This document shows positions 37,294-45,348 of a stretch of 64,000 nucleotides of DNA, in pieces. Both the position numbers and the translations under genes were made by a program. The DNA lies in assembly GCF_013394165.1 (NCBI RefSeq), contig NZ_CP041330.1:3278501-3342500 (forward strand). Reading direction: 5' to 3'. Origin of the DNA: Pseudoalteromonas sp. Scap06 (GTDB taxonomy: Bacteria > Pseudomonadota > Gammaproteobacteria > Enterobacterales > Alteromonadaceae). The notes below the pieces were generated by a model. It had not been told where the DNA came from. It did no database searches and saw only the letters and a list, made by a program, of their open reading frames with translations. Position 1 is the first letter of the stretch. Each line of letters starts with the position of its first letter.

Positions 37294-38481
37294 TTAGTTC
37301 TTACTCAGTTCTGCTTGTAACCTGACTTTTGTTTCTTTTAAGTAATTTAAATAAGGATATGAGTCATCTGCAATGGCTAAAGCCGACTCCATCTGTTCAA
37401 ACGCTTGGCGAGTATCACCCTGCATTTCATAGCCATATGATAAGGCTGAAAGCGCATCGACTGATTTTGGGTGGTTTTTTAAATTGTACTTAAACACCTC
37501 AATAGCACGGGTAAACTGCTTGCTGCCCGTTAGGTTATAACCGAGTGATCTAACAGCACGGTCTGGTGGAGATATCTGCTCGCCCCATTGTTGAGATAAT
37601 GTTTTGTAATAACCATCAATAGAGGCTACATCGTCAGTTAAAGCACTTATAGGCATTTGTTTAGGTAAAAATAAGTTGTAGTAGGCATTAAATACGCCAG
37701 CAGCAGTGGTTAAGCCATGCGAGATGCCATCAAACGCATCATTAAAAAAGCGTAACCCTCGCGCTTTATGCGATTGCAGTGATTGCTGTAATTCATCATA
37801 CCTTTCTCGCATTATGCCAGCTTCTTCGCCGATATTGATATAAACGTAACTGTTAAGCTCTTTGTTTTTAGTTATAAACGATTTTGTACTTTTTACCATT
37901 GCGCCATAATTCCACCAAACTGCAGGGCTATACGCAATATGCGCTTGAAATAGTTCGGGATTTGCCTGCAACGCGTATAGCGCAAATACACCACCAGCAG
38001 ATGCGCCAGCAATCACTTTATAGTCATGCGTGCGATAGTTCTTATTTACTAAAGGAATGAGCTCTTGTTCAAAGAACGCTAAAAACTTTGCCGCGCCGCC
38101 CCCTTCACCGACAGGCCCTTGTGGCTCTTTATTCACTGTAGGATACATATCTCTAAGTCGATTAGTGTTTTCAATAGCGACAATAATAACCTCAGGCGCA
38201 CGATTATCATTTTGTAAGCGCTCAATAACAGCACTTGCAAGCGGTATATTACCCGCTCCATCTAAGCGATAAACAACTGGGTATACCTTATTTGGCTGAG
38301 CTTGGTAGCTCTTTGGTAACTTTACAACAACTGTGCGTTCTTCGTTTAAAACAGCCGATTTAATAGTGTGCATGAACTGAGAGTCATCAGCACTTTGCTG
38401 TTTAATGCCAGCTTGTGCAAAGGCACTTTGTGAACTAAAAGCAAAAAAGCTAAAAAAACAAATAACGGTTAATAAACGCAT
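37294..38481 (-). CDS. Secreted Fes-like esterase with C-terminal TPR
   Basis: This 395-residue protein has a signal peptide ending near AFA-Q and an alpha/beta-hydrolase domain of the putative esterase (Fes/YbbA-like) family. Visible features are KVYPVVYRLDGAGN, EVIIVAIENTNRLRDMYPT, the nucleophile elbow IAGASAGGVFAL and a late His (DGISHGLTTA). From about residue 310 there are tetratricopeptide-like helices (AIEVFKYNLKNHPKSVDALSAL). Relatives hydrolyse siderophore or acyl esters in the periplasm; the substrate here is unknown. It is monocistronic. Confidence 0.8.
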   Translation of the reverse strand: MRLLTVICFFSFFAFSSQSAFAQAGIKQQSADDSQFMHTIKSAVLNEERTVVVKLPKSYQAQPNKVYPVVYRLDGAGNIPLASAVIERLQNDNRAPEVIIVAIENTNRLRDMYPTVNKEPQGPVGEGGGAAKFLAFFEQELIPLVNKNYRTHDYKVIAGASAGGVFALYALQANPELFQAHIAYSPAVWWNYGAMVKSTKSFITKNKELNSYVYINIGEEAGIMRERYDELQQSLQSHKARGLRFFNDAFDGISHGLTTAAGVFNAYYNLFLPKQMPISALTDDVASIDGYYKTLSQQWGEQISPPDRAVRSLGYNLTGSKQFTRAIEVFKYNLKNHPKSVDALSALSYGYEMQGDTRQAFEQMESALAIADDSYPYLNYLKETKVRLQAELSKN

Positions 38482-38533
38482 AACTAATCCCTTAGAGAAT
38501 AATAAGTTACTTAAGCTAACAGAGTTTCAGGCA

Positions 38534-38561
38534 CAAAAAAAGCGCATTGAGCGCTTTTTTT
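38534..38561. terminator. Hairpin next to the transposon left end, probable original glmS terminator
   Basis: AGCGC-ATTGA-GCGCT flanked by A6 and T7 is a compact bidirectional Rho-independent terminator, 15 bases outside the left end of the Tn7-like element. With the element removed it would lie about 35 bases after the glmS stop codon, reading the right way. Confidence 0.7.
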
Positions 38562-38576
38562 AACATTAATAAAAAC

Positions 38577-38594
38577 TGTGCACGTTAAATAATG
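38577..38594 (+). repeat. Left terminal inverted repeat of the Tn7-like element
   Basis: TGTGCACGTTAAATAATG; the exact reverse complement ends the element at 58653-58670. It begins with the TGT typical of Tn7-family ends. Confidence 0.92.
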
Positions 38595-38701
38595 TTCGAA
38601 ACTGAGATGCTCTATAAATGTATGATCTTAAATAGAAAGTACGATCCCAGCCAATTTAAAGTGTACGCTCCCAGTTTCTACTTCTTAAAGTTCGCTACTA
38701 G
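38585..38701 (+). promoter_or_regulatory. TnsB-like binding-site array, left end
   Basis: Four related sites of 20-22 bases: 38585-38606, 38631-38650, 38653-38674 and 38682-38701. They share a core close to TAAAGTnCG followed by CnCCCAG or CTACTAG. Site 1 overlaps the terminal repeat and ends AAACTGAG, like the Tn7 TnsB site. Confidence 0.75.
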
Positions 38702-38745
38702 ATAACTTCGCAACTAAACAAAATAGGTATTAATTACTTTTTAGC

Positions 38746-40254
38746 TTAACTATCCGGGTAAAAGCAACTCAAAAACCTCGATGCAACCTCAGTTATGCGC
38801 ACATCATTCAGCCCAGATTTTCGAAGAACTAACCACCTTGGTAGTGACATGTCGCCGCTATTTTTTAATGTATAAGTTAATCTCCTAATTTGATAGTCAG
38901 ATACATCTTCTGAATATCTTCGAAGAAACTCAGCGGTTAAAGGAAGTTTATTGAATTGCTTTTCAATTGATGTGCCTTTATCCAAATGGCTCAGGTACCA
39001 TTTTTGAGATCTTCTTGGGCCTTCAAGGTCATACAAATACAAATCCCTAATTTCTACTAATTGGCGAATCAGCTGAACATCTCTTTTGTGCCAGTCAACT
39101 CGTGTATTAATGTATGGTATAGGCTGTTTATATCGAAGGTTAACTTTAAGTAGCCAACCTTTATCGTGCCTGTATAGCCAAGCATATATAGCAGCTCCAT
39201 TACCTGTACGAGCAATTTTAGTTCCTCTGGTTTTAACCAAATTGTACCAATCTTTTTTATAGCCTTTTAACTCCCTATCAGTGTGAGTACAACCCTTATA
39301 TGTTAGTTCTTTTCCTAATTGAATTAACTTTACGCACCTTAAAATTTCAATAATATTCGCAGATTCCCCTTTAAGTGCATAAATAAAAACTAAGTGCTCA
39401 AGATAGCTGAATGACCTCCGGTGTTTTCTGGTAATGCAGTGTAGCCAACTAGATTCAGATTCACTCGGAACTAGATTCATGGCGCTAAGCCAAAACAAAG
39501 GCCAAGCTTTTAATATCGCTGATTTTATCTTTAAATAGTCGACATAATTACCCTTGCTCATACCAGCTTCGTTCACTAGTTGATGGTAGAAAGCCGTCCA
39601 TTGGCTATAGCTTGCTGAAGTTTCAGATCCTTTCTCAAGCAAACCCATTACTTGATTAGCAAGCCAATAAAAACAATGAAACTCAGATATGGTGTTCATT
39701 TTAATATCGTCGAGCGAGATAATTGATAAGGGTATATATTCATGTCGCTTAGATACTGAGTGATATGGCTGCACTGAAACTAACTTTGCTTTATGAACAA
39801 GGCAGTATTCAACTCCACTAATCTGGTGTACTCGCATCCAGTATGGCTCACCCAAAGTGTTTAATTGCTCGGAATAACATTTAGGACAACACCGAAGGTG
39901 ATGTAACTTTGGAATTCTTGAGCAGGCATACCCAGAGCGTAAATGCACCGCTCCATATGATTTACCTTTCAAAAGTTCTAAACATTGTACTCGACGGTCT
40001 TCCGGCATGAATGGCGCATATAATGGAAATAGCGTGTTGTTATAAGTCAATTGTTCGCTTGAACGCAGGGTTAAAGAGTTTGTTACACTCAGAGCATTAA
40101 GTCTGGAAGGGAAGTTAATTGTCGATATTGCTGTTCGAGTATCCATTGCAAGGTCAATCAATCGCTTGGGACTGACCTCACAAAATTGCACTCTCGCTCT
40201 CGCTAAAATGCTGTATAACAGCTCATCTGGATAAGGTTTGGGGAAATTTATCAT
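38746..40254 (-). CDS. tniQ: TniQ/TnsD target-selection protein
   Basis: This protein of about 502 residues is close to the length of Tn7 TnsD. The N-terminal TniQ motif is MINFPKPYPDELLYSILARA. The zinc site is visible as RCCPKC, then CLVHK about 27 residues later, with HLRSGYACSRIPKLHHL before it. The ATG at 40254 matches the family start and has GGAGA upstream; an earlier in-frame ATG would add 12 residues. TnsD-type proteins bind the end of glmS and direct insertion just past it, which fits the position of this element. The gene overlaps the end of the upstream tnsC frame and is the last gene before the left end. Confidence 0.88.
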   Translation of the reverse strand: MINFPKPYPDELLYSILARARVQFCEVSPKRLIDLAMDTRTAISTINFPSRLNALSVTNSLTLRSSEQLTYNNTLFPLYAPFMPEDRRVQCLELLKGKSYGAVHLRSGYACSRIPKLHHLRCCPKCYSEQLNTLGEPYWMRVHQISGVEYCLVHKAKLVSVQPYHSVSKRHEYIPLSIISLDDIKMNTISEFHCFYWLANQVMGLLEKGSETSASYSQWTAFYHQLVNEAGMSKGNYVDYLKIKSAILKAWPLFWLSAMNLVPSESESSWLHCITRKHRRSFSYLEHLVFIYALKGESANIIEILRCVKLIQLGKELTYKGCTHTDRELKGYKKDWYNLVKTRGTKIARTGNGAAIYAWLYRHDKGWLLKVNLRYKQPIPYINTRVDWHKRDVQLIRQLVEIRDLYLYDLEGPRRSQKWYLSHLDKGTSIEKQFNKLPLTAEFLRRYSEDVSDYQIRRLTYTLKNSGDMSLPRWLVLRKSGLNDVRITEVASRFLSCFYPDS

Positions 40255-41035
40255 GAAGAGTGAAATCTCCAATTGGCAATACGAGTCCAACTTCCTTGAG
40301 CATTAAGTAATAATTGTCCTCTTTTTGTTGAGATGCTATGTAACGCAAATCATCTTCAGGCAGAGTCTTCCATTGTGATTTTGATATGCGGCTAAAGTCT
40401 TTTCGCTGCATGGATTCCAATTTAGGCATTTTACGACGCTTTGGCTTTGAAGCTGGCGGCGGCAGAGGTTTAGCTGATTTATCGTATCGCTTTTCACGAG
40501 CAATGTCAGAGAAAAACGAACGGTGCTGGCTAAAGTACTTTTTCTGTACTCTCAACATTAACTCTTTAGAAATGCTTTCCATTCCCGTATTTATAGCCTC
40601 ATGCAGGCATCGTGCATAAAAGCGCACTGCTATTCCAACAACACCTTTACATGCGTTAAACCATATTTCTTTAAGTTCTTTATTTAGCTCAATATCCTGC
40701 GCTTTCAAGCAGTTAAACTTCCAAAGCCTAGCTGTAAATCGAGACCAGCGATCAGATAGTTCTTCGTTTTCACTTGCGAAAGCACAAAGAGGATCCCAGG
40801 TAAGCTTTTCCGAACTTATTTCATTAATGTCATAACAATCAACATCACTCGAAAGCATAACAACAGGAATTATGTCAGCAAGACCAGCTAAGTGTTCAAA
40901 TAACAATTCTCGTTTATCGGTAGGCCAATTCTGAGTCGATTCTAATGAGTCAATGATCAAAGTTCCCACATTATAGGTTGTTAGAAGACTCCTCATTTTC
41001 ATAAATGCAGCGCATACACTAGGGGCCACCTTCAC
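40223..41035 (-). CDS. tnsC: TnsC, C-terminal part in a second frame
   Basis: This 270-codon frame continues TnsC after a +1 shift. It contains the Walker B region YNVGTLIIDSLEST, a following block IIPVVMLSSD, and RFTARLWKFN, in the order of TnsC AAA+ proteins. The usual Glu after the Walker B Asp is Ser here, and the familiar GTP(K) of the sensor region is SSD. The listed start is a GTG inside the end of the first frame. An in-frame stop lies two codons before it, so any frameshift must occur between 41041 and 41019. The C-terminal basic segment (KPKRRKMPK) resembles TnsC tails that contact partners. Confidence 0.7.
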   Translation of the reverse strand: MKVAPSVCAAFMKMRSLLTTYNVGTLIIDSLESTQNWPTDKRELLFEHLAGLADIIPVVMLSSDVDCYDINEISSEKLTWDPLCAFASENEELSDRWSRFTARLWKFNCLKAQDIELNKELKEIWFNACKGVVGIAVRFYARCLHEAINTGMESISKELMLRVQKKYFSQHRSFFSDIAREKRYDKSAKPLPPPASKPKRRKMPKLESMQRKDFSRISKSQWKTLPEDDLRYIASQQKEDNYYLMLKEVGLVLPIGDFTLHDKFPQTLSR

Positions 41036-41651
41036 TTCCTAAAGCAAGCTCTAAGGCTTCTAGGAACCGGGCGCAATACTCCAATAGATTGGAAACCCCT
41101 TTCAACTCAACTTTTAAATACACGACTTGAACTTGAGAAAGCTTCCCATGCCAAACTACTTGCGGATAGAGTGACAAACAACGCTCAATTGCTGCCGTTT
41201 TACCACAGCTCTTCGGCCCTACAATGGCGGTAATATCTCGGCGCTTTTGCACTGCTGTGTCGTCATGCCAAACATGGGGATTACCGCCCATAGCTAACAT
41301 TAGGTTATTAGATAAGACTCGACCTTTATTCCTAATAGGAGCCTTATTTTGATACCCGCTTTTTATCGTCAAGTCTAAGCGATCGTACAAATCAACAATC
41401 TCAGGCACTGAAACATAAAAACTATCAATTAACGACTGAACACTACTTTTCCGCCGGCTATCTTTGTCTTCAGCTGTTGCCTTAATAACTTGATCATTTT
41501 TAAAATGAGCCTTTAATAAGCCCATATCTAATGTATCCCTGAGCACATCAACAAATTGATTACCGGTTGTGTCATCAGTTGAAATCAAATCTTCAGCTCG
41601 CCAAGCTTTTGGTGGTATCGTTTCAATAGGTAATGTCTGCTGTTTTTTCAT
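41019..41651 (-). CDS. tnsC: TnsC, N-terminal part (Walker A), frame broken
   Basis: This 210-residue frame matches the TnsC N-terminus and nucleotide site. It has a Walker A motif (VGPKSCGKTAAIERC, about residues 143-157), then VVYLKVELKGVSNLLEYCARFLEALELALG, and stops at TAG after GGC-CCC. A +1 slip on CCC-TAG would join it to the second frame and give about 475 residues, near normal TnsC size. TnsC is the ATP-dependent regulator that links target proteins to the TnsAB transposase. The start follows tnsB by two bases with GAGGA upstream. Confidence 0.75.
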   Translation of the reverse strand: MKKQQTLPIETIPPKAWRAEDLISTDDTTGNQFVDVLRDTLDMGLLKAHFKNDQVIKATAEDKDSRRKSSVQSLIDSFYVSVPEIVDLYDRLDLTIKSGYQNKAPIRNKGRVLSNNLMLAMGGNPHVWHDDTAVQKRRDITAIVGPKSCGKTAAIERCLSLYPQVVWHGKLSQVQVVYLKVELKGVSNLLEYCARFLEALELALGSEGGP

Positions 41652-41653
41652 AA

Positions 41654-43762
41654 TTAGTCCTCATCATCCATGAAAATTTCGTTCAGTCGTGTATTTGCCA
41701 TCACGACAGAAGTTTGCGAATCGTTGTTGGAAGGATTGCGTTCGTTTCTCGCTGACTCAGGCTTTACAGCACCGTAAATCGCTTTACTTTCATCCCTTTG
41801 AGCAGCTTTATCACCAAGTTTAGAAAGCTCTTCATTCATTGTTCGATTAGCTGACTTTGACTTCTTATCTTCTATAGCTGCACGCACTTCTTCCTTGTTT
41901 TTTAACTGTTGTTCAAGCGCATACAGCGTGTGATGGTGCATTGCGTCATTATTTGTGTCTTGAATTTCTTTGTACCTCAACTCTGCGTCACGCCAAGTTA
42001 GTCCTTCAAATCGTCTATAATGAACGTACAGAAGACATTTAATATACTTAGTCTCTCCATTCTTTGGCACTAGGTAGATAGCAGAGGCGTCTGATTGATC
42101 GATGGCAACCTCCATTTTTTGCCTGTTGTTGTAAACCCTTTCTCGTAGACCTGGCGTATCAGGGATCTCAAATTGAAGATGTTTGTAAGTGAGAATATAA
42201 CCTCTAGACACGCTCGCTTTATCTCTTTCAAGCAATGAATACCAGAAATACTCTGGATCAACAGAATGAAGCGGACCTGTCCTATGAGCTATGCCCCATT
42301 TCCATTTCGAGTTTGGAGAGGTATCAAGATTGGTTGGATAGTCTGCGTCGACTTTTCCCACTCCCATCGTTTTAGAGTTGAGAACCATGACAGTTCGCGC
42401 AATAATGCGGTTCAACTCACTTAGCAGCATTGTATATTCATCGGGCTTGTACTTACCGCCATGTTTTTTTGGTAAGTATTCCGAAATCAGACCAGGAAGT
42501 AGGTGGCTTATTTCCGCATAAACTCGACCAAAACTTCTTTCACCTTTACCTCTTTTTTCTGGCTGGGAGGCTCCGCTATTAATCATAGCTGTTCCATGCT
42601 CGACAGAAACAGAAGTGATTTTTTTACTTCGAAGGTCAGAACCTAAGTCCCCAAAAAAAGCTTTTGGCAAGCCCTGCATCGACCAGTCACTTGGCTCGAT
42701 TTCCAAACCAAATTCTCGACATAATTCAACTTTATCCCTGACCGCAACAGTCATAGCGTTCATTGCATTGAAATACGATGGGGGCGTTAGTGTCAGCAAG
42801 AAGCCTACACAGCTAGAAGTATCGCTATCAATAACTTCATAGAGAGTTGGCCTACCCAGAGGGAATCGCTCTTCATCGGCCAATCCTGCATCGAAAGGCG
42901 TCGCATCTATTTCATAAGAGTATCCAGGGCCAACTAAATTGGCACTGACTGCTGAAGTAAGCTTTCTAACGTTAGCATTGAAATGTTTTTCACCAAATTT
43001 AGCTTTTGCTCGGGCTTCAGAGCTGAATTTGTGATAATAGAAAGCTTTAAATAAATCAAAGCTAGGTTTTTCATTTTCCAATTTACGAACATCCCCATTG
43101 CACCAGCGCGCTAGAAAGTCATAATAAGCATCTTGTATTCTGTTTGTATTCTTGGGTTTACCCTTTTTATCAACAGTGTATTTACCGCTGAAAATTGTGT
43201 ACTTGATAGCAGTTTCCATCACTGATTCCATTTCAGGAGTAGACTGAGTTGAATCATAACTTCCGTGTTCTTTAGGTCGACCTAAGCGTTTTTCCCGTCT
43301 TGTTTTTTTCTTACCTTTACCACCACAGTTAGCATAATCAGGCAGAAGTGCATTGGGGGTTTGTCCACGCTGCCAATATCGTCTGAGATAACGATAAATC
43401 GTACTTTTTGCACCGACACCCATTGCAACAAGTACTTTAATTAATTCAGCCCGCTGTTTTTTAATCCAATATTTAGAGCCACCAATGACACCTTGGATTC
43501 GAGCAAGGTTACTATCACGTATTGCATGATAATCATGACCTACTTCATAGCTACGATTTACACTTTCTCGCCATGGATCCTCAACATTGATAATCTGGTG
43601 TTGATCATCAATATTTTCGACTTGTTGTACAGTTAGCTGAAAAGGGAGAGCGTCATCTTTTTCAATATTAATGAAAATGGCAAAGTCACCAAAATCATCC
43701 AATAAACGGTACTTATGGCCGTCCCAGCTGTAAACATGATTGCGCGTCATAAAATCAAGCAT
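41654..43762 (-). CDS. tnsB: TnsB transposase
   Basis: This protein of about 702 residues matches Tn7 TnsB in length. N-terminal DNA-binding helices (residues about 90-190, with YRYLRRYWQRGQTPNALLPD) precede the retroviral-integrase-like core. The catalytic acids are visible as YEIDATPFDA, FFGDLGSDL and GKGERSFGRVYAE. It binds the element ends and joins their 3' ends to target DNA. The ATG at 43762 has GAGGTG upstream and overlaps the tnsA stop by 8 bases; another ATG four codons earlier is possible. The gene looks intact. Confidence 0.9.
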   Translation of the reverse strand: MLDFMTRNHVYSWDGHKYRLLDDFGDFAIFINIEKDDALPFQLTVQQVENIDDQHQIINVEDPWRESVNRSYEVGHDYHAIRDSNLARIQGVIGGSKYWIKKQRAELIKVLVAMGVGAKSTIYRYLRRYWQRGQTPNALLPDYANCGGKGKKKTRREKRLGRPKEHGSYDSTQSTPEMESVMETAIKYTIFSGKYTVDKKGKPKNTNRIQDAYYDFLARWCNGDVRKLENEKPSFDLFKAFYYHKFSSEARAKAKFGEKHFNANVRKLTSAVSANLVGPGYSYEIDATPFDAGLADEERFPLGRPTLYEVIDSDTSSCVGFLLTLTPPSYFNAMNAMTVAVRDKVELCREFGLEIEPSDWSMQGLPKAFFGDLGSDLRSKKITSVSVEHGTAMINSGASQPEKRGKGERSFGRVYAEISHLLPGLISEYLPKKHGGKYKPDEYTMLLSELNRIIARTVMVLNSKTMGVGKVDADYPTNLDTSPNSKWKWGIAHRTGPLHSVDPEYFWYSLLERDKASVSRGYILTYKHLQFEIPDTPGLRERVYNNRQKMEVAIDQSDASAIYLVPKNGETKYIKCLLYVHYRRFEGLTWRDAELRYKEIQDTNNDAMHHHTLYALEQQLKNKEEVRAAIEDKKSKSANRTMNEELSKLGDKAAQRDESKAIYGAVKPESARNERNPSNNDSQTSVVMANTRLNEIFMDDED

Positions 43763-44567
43763 GAAGCACCTCATTTACAACTTGAATGTCAGCTCCCCTT
43801 AGGTCAAAGAAGTCTCTGTCAAATTTCAAAAAGAAAGCACCAAGCTGCACGAGTTGCTTAAACCTGTAAAGGTAGGTGCCATCCTGAACCCCTATTTCTT
43901 CATCAAGAGCAACAAGTAAATTATGAATTCGTTCGTCTGGGTTGCTGAGAAAAACGTTCTCAATTGTGGCAACATGAGAGTAAAGCTCATCAACATCACA
44001 ATCATCTAGGTTCGCGCCAATTATCCACTCCAGAGTACGGTGGGTTTTCCTACAAATTTGTTCTTCCGTAACCACATACAACGGAATGCCAAGTCGAGCC
44101 AACGAAGCTCGTTCTAATTGAAGCTTTTCAATCGTCCGCCATCCTTTTAAATCTTGTACGTATTTTACATAAACACCAAACTTTTCATGTTCAGGACCGT
44201 CAAGCGTAACAACAAAATCGGTTGTTAGAGGCTTTTTCTCTGGCTCGTACTGTGGCGAGTGGTTAATCCCTAAATCATGGGCTAGCTTCAACGTGGTTTT
44301 TAGGTCATGTGGGTACTGAGATTGAATGTCGACCACTTGAGGATCCATATCCAAAATGATGAACACCATATATTCAAGTAAAGACAGTGTATGTTCAATG
44401 CGCCCAGTTGTGCGACTTTTAACTCGTCGCATTTGACCCTTTGAAGAAACCGTGTGCACAGTAGCACCAGGCTGATAATCTTTGTCTGGAACATAAGCTT
44501 CTTCGACAATTTCATTTAACTTAAGACTCATTTGAGCCTCGCCACTCACATCAGTGGTACTTAACAT
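43755..44567 (-). CDS. tnsA: TnsA endonuclease
   Basis: This protein of about 270 residues has the TnsA N-terminal nuclease domain with E65 (LSLLEYMVF), D117 (LTTDFVVTL) and K135 (VYVKYV). These are spaced almost as in Tn7 TnsA E63, D114 and K132. It makes the 5'-strand cuts that release the transposon, so cut-and-paste transposition is expected. A winged-helix-like C-terminal domain follows. The ATG at 44567 has AAGGAT upstream and is preferred over one seven codons earlier. It is the first gene of the transposition operon, divergent from the AlpA-like gene. Confidence 0.9.
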   Translation of the reverse strand: MLSTTDVSGEAQMSLKLNEIVEEAYVPDKDYQPGATVHTVSSKGQMRRVKSRTTGRIEHTLSLLEYMVFIILDMDPQVVDIQSQYPHDLKTTLKLAHDLGINHSPQYEPEKKPLTTDFVVTLDGPEHEKFGVYVKYVQDLKGWRTIEKLQLERASLARLGIPLYVVTEEQICRKTHRTLEWIIGANLDDCDVDELYSHVATIENVFLSNPDERIHNLLVALDEEIGVQDGTYLYRFKQLVQLGAFFLKFDRDFFDLRGADIQVVNEVLHA

Positions 44568-44865
44568 CGTTAATATCCTTATCAACATAAGACTCTTTGA
44601 GGCATCATCCTGATGCCCTTAATTACAAATTAATTTTAACACATTTTGAAAGATACGATCGTAACCCAATGTTTTTGTTAGCTTTAAAACAATATAACCA
44701 AGCTAAAGATAAATATATATAAAGCGTTTCCCTTAAAAAATAAGTACTTAATTAAATTTAAGAAAAAATAATTTTTTTGTAAAAAATTTATTTTTAAGTG
44801 CTAAAATTTTGAAAAATCTTTCTCGCCTCTTCTTTTGGTGAGCTATTCAAAATCACTCTTAAAAC
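44568..44865. other. Divergent control region between tnsA and the AlpA-like gene
   Basis: About 300 very AT-rich bases hold the promoters of the tns operon and of the regulator. Symmetric elements include TACGATCGTA (44656-44665) and the TTAAGT/ACTTAA-type repeats around 44730-44800. No coding frame or hairpin terminator is obvious. Operator identity is not resolved. Confidence 0.45.
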
Positions 44866-45252
44866 ATGCTTAAGACTCAGATGAAACAACATAAACAAGT
44901 AGAGCAATATCTAGAAGTTTTAGAGCTACAACTAAAAAACAATATTGCAGAAATGCAACTGGCATTAAAAACGATTACTGAAATATCAAATAACCTTTTA
45001 AACCAACAAAATGACAAAAGTATAAAGTCCTCCCAGATTTTAGACGCACCACCTACCTGTAAATTATCAGAAAAACCGCCGGAATCACTTTTACGAATTC
45101 AGGAGGTTTGTTTAATACTCGGGATAAGTAGATCGACACTATATCGAATGGTTAATGATGGCCAGTTCCCTAAAGCACTAGATTTAGGGCCTCGCTACAA
45201 AGCTTGGCAAAAGAGTACTGTTACAGAGTGGATTCGTGCATCTGATAATTGA
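44866..45252 (+). CDS. AlpA-like DNA-binding protein with coiled-coil N-terminus
   Basis: This 128-residue protein has an N-terminal amphipathic coiled coil (residues about 8-50). A C-terminal AlpA/MerR-type winged helix follows (LLRIQEVCLILGISRSTLYRMVNDGQFPKAL, then WQKSTVTEWI). AlpA proteins are small regulators of mobile-element genes. It is transcribed away from tnsA across a shared control region, so regulation of the tns genes is the likeliest role. Most AlpA proteins lack the coiled coil, which here may drive oligomerisation. Confidence 0.78.
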   Translation: MLKTQMKQHKQVEQYLEVLELQLKNNIAEMQLALKTITEISNNLLNQQNDKSIKSSQILDAPPTCKLSEKPPESLLRIQEVCLILGISRSTLYRMVNDGQFPKALDLGPRYKAWQKSTVTEWIRASDN

Positions 45253-45348
45253 ATTTACAACACAAAATAGCCTTTTTAATCGAACGAAGCTTTATGCTGT
45301 AAAGTAACAGGTAGAATCATACCTACCCATTACTATTGAAAACGAAGT

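Noticed and set aside
44589..44865. Transposon right end next to tnsA, making the restriction cluster a separate island
   Set aside because: No TGTGCACG-type end or TnsB-like array is seen here, whereas a perfect mate of the left end lies at 58653-58670.
45311..45328. GGTAG / CTACC inverted repeat between the AlpA-like and HigA-like genes
   Set aside because: The stem is short and has no T run on either side, so a terminator call is not supported.
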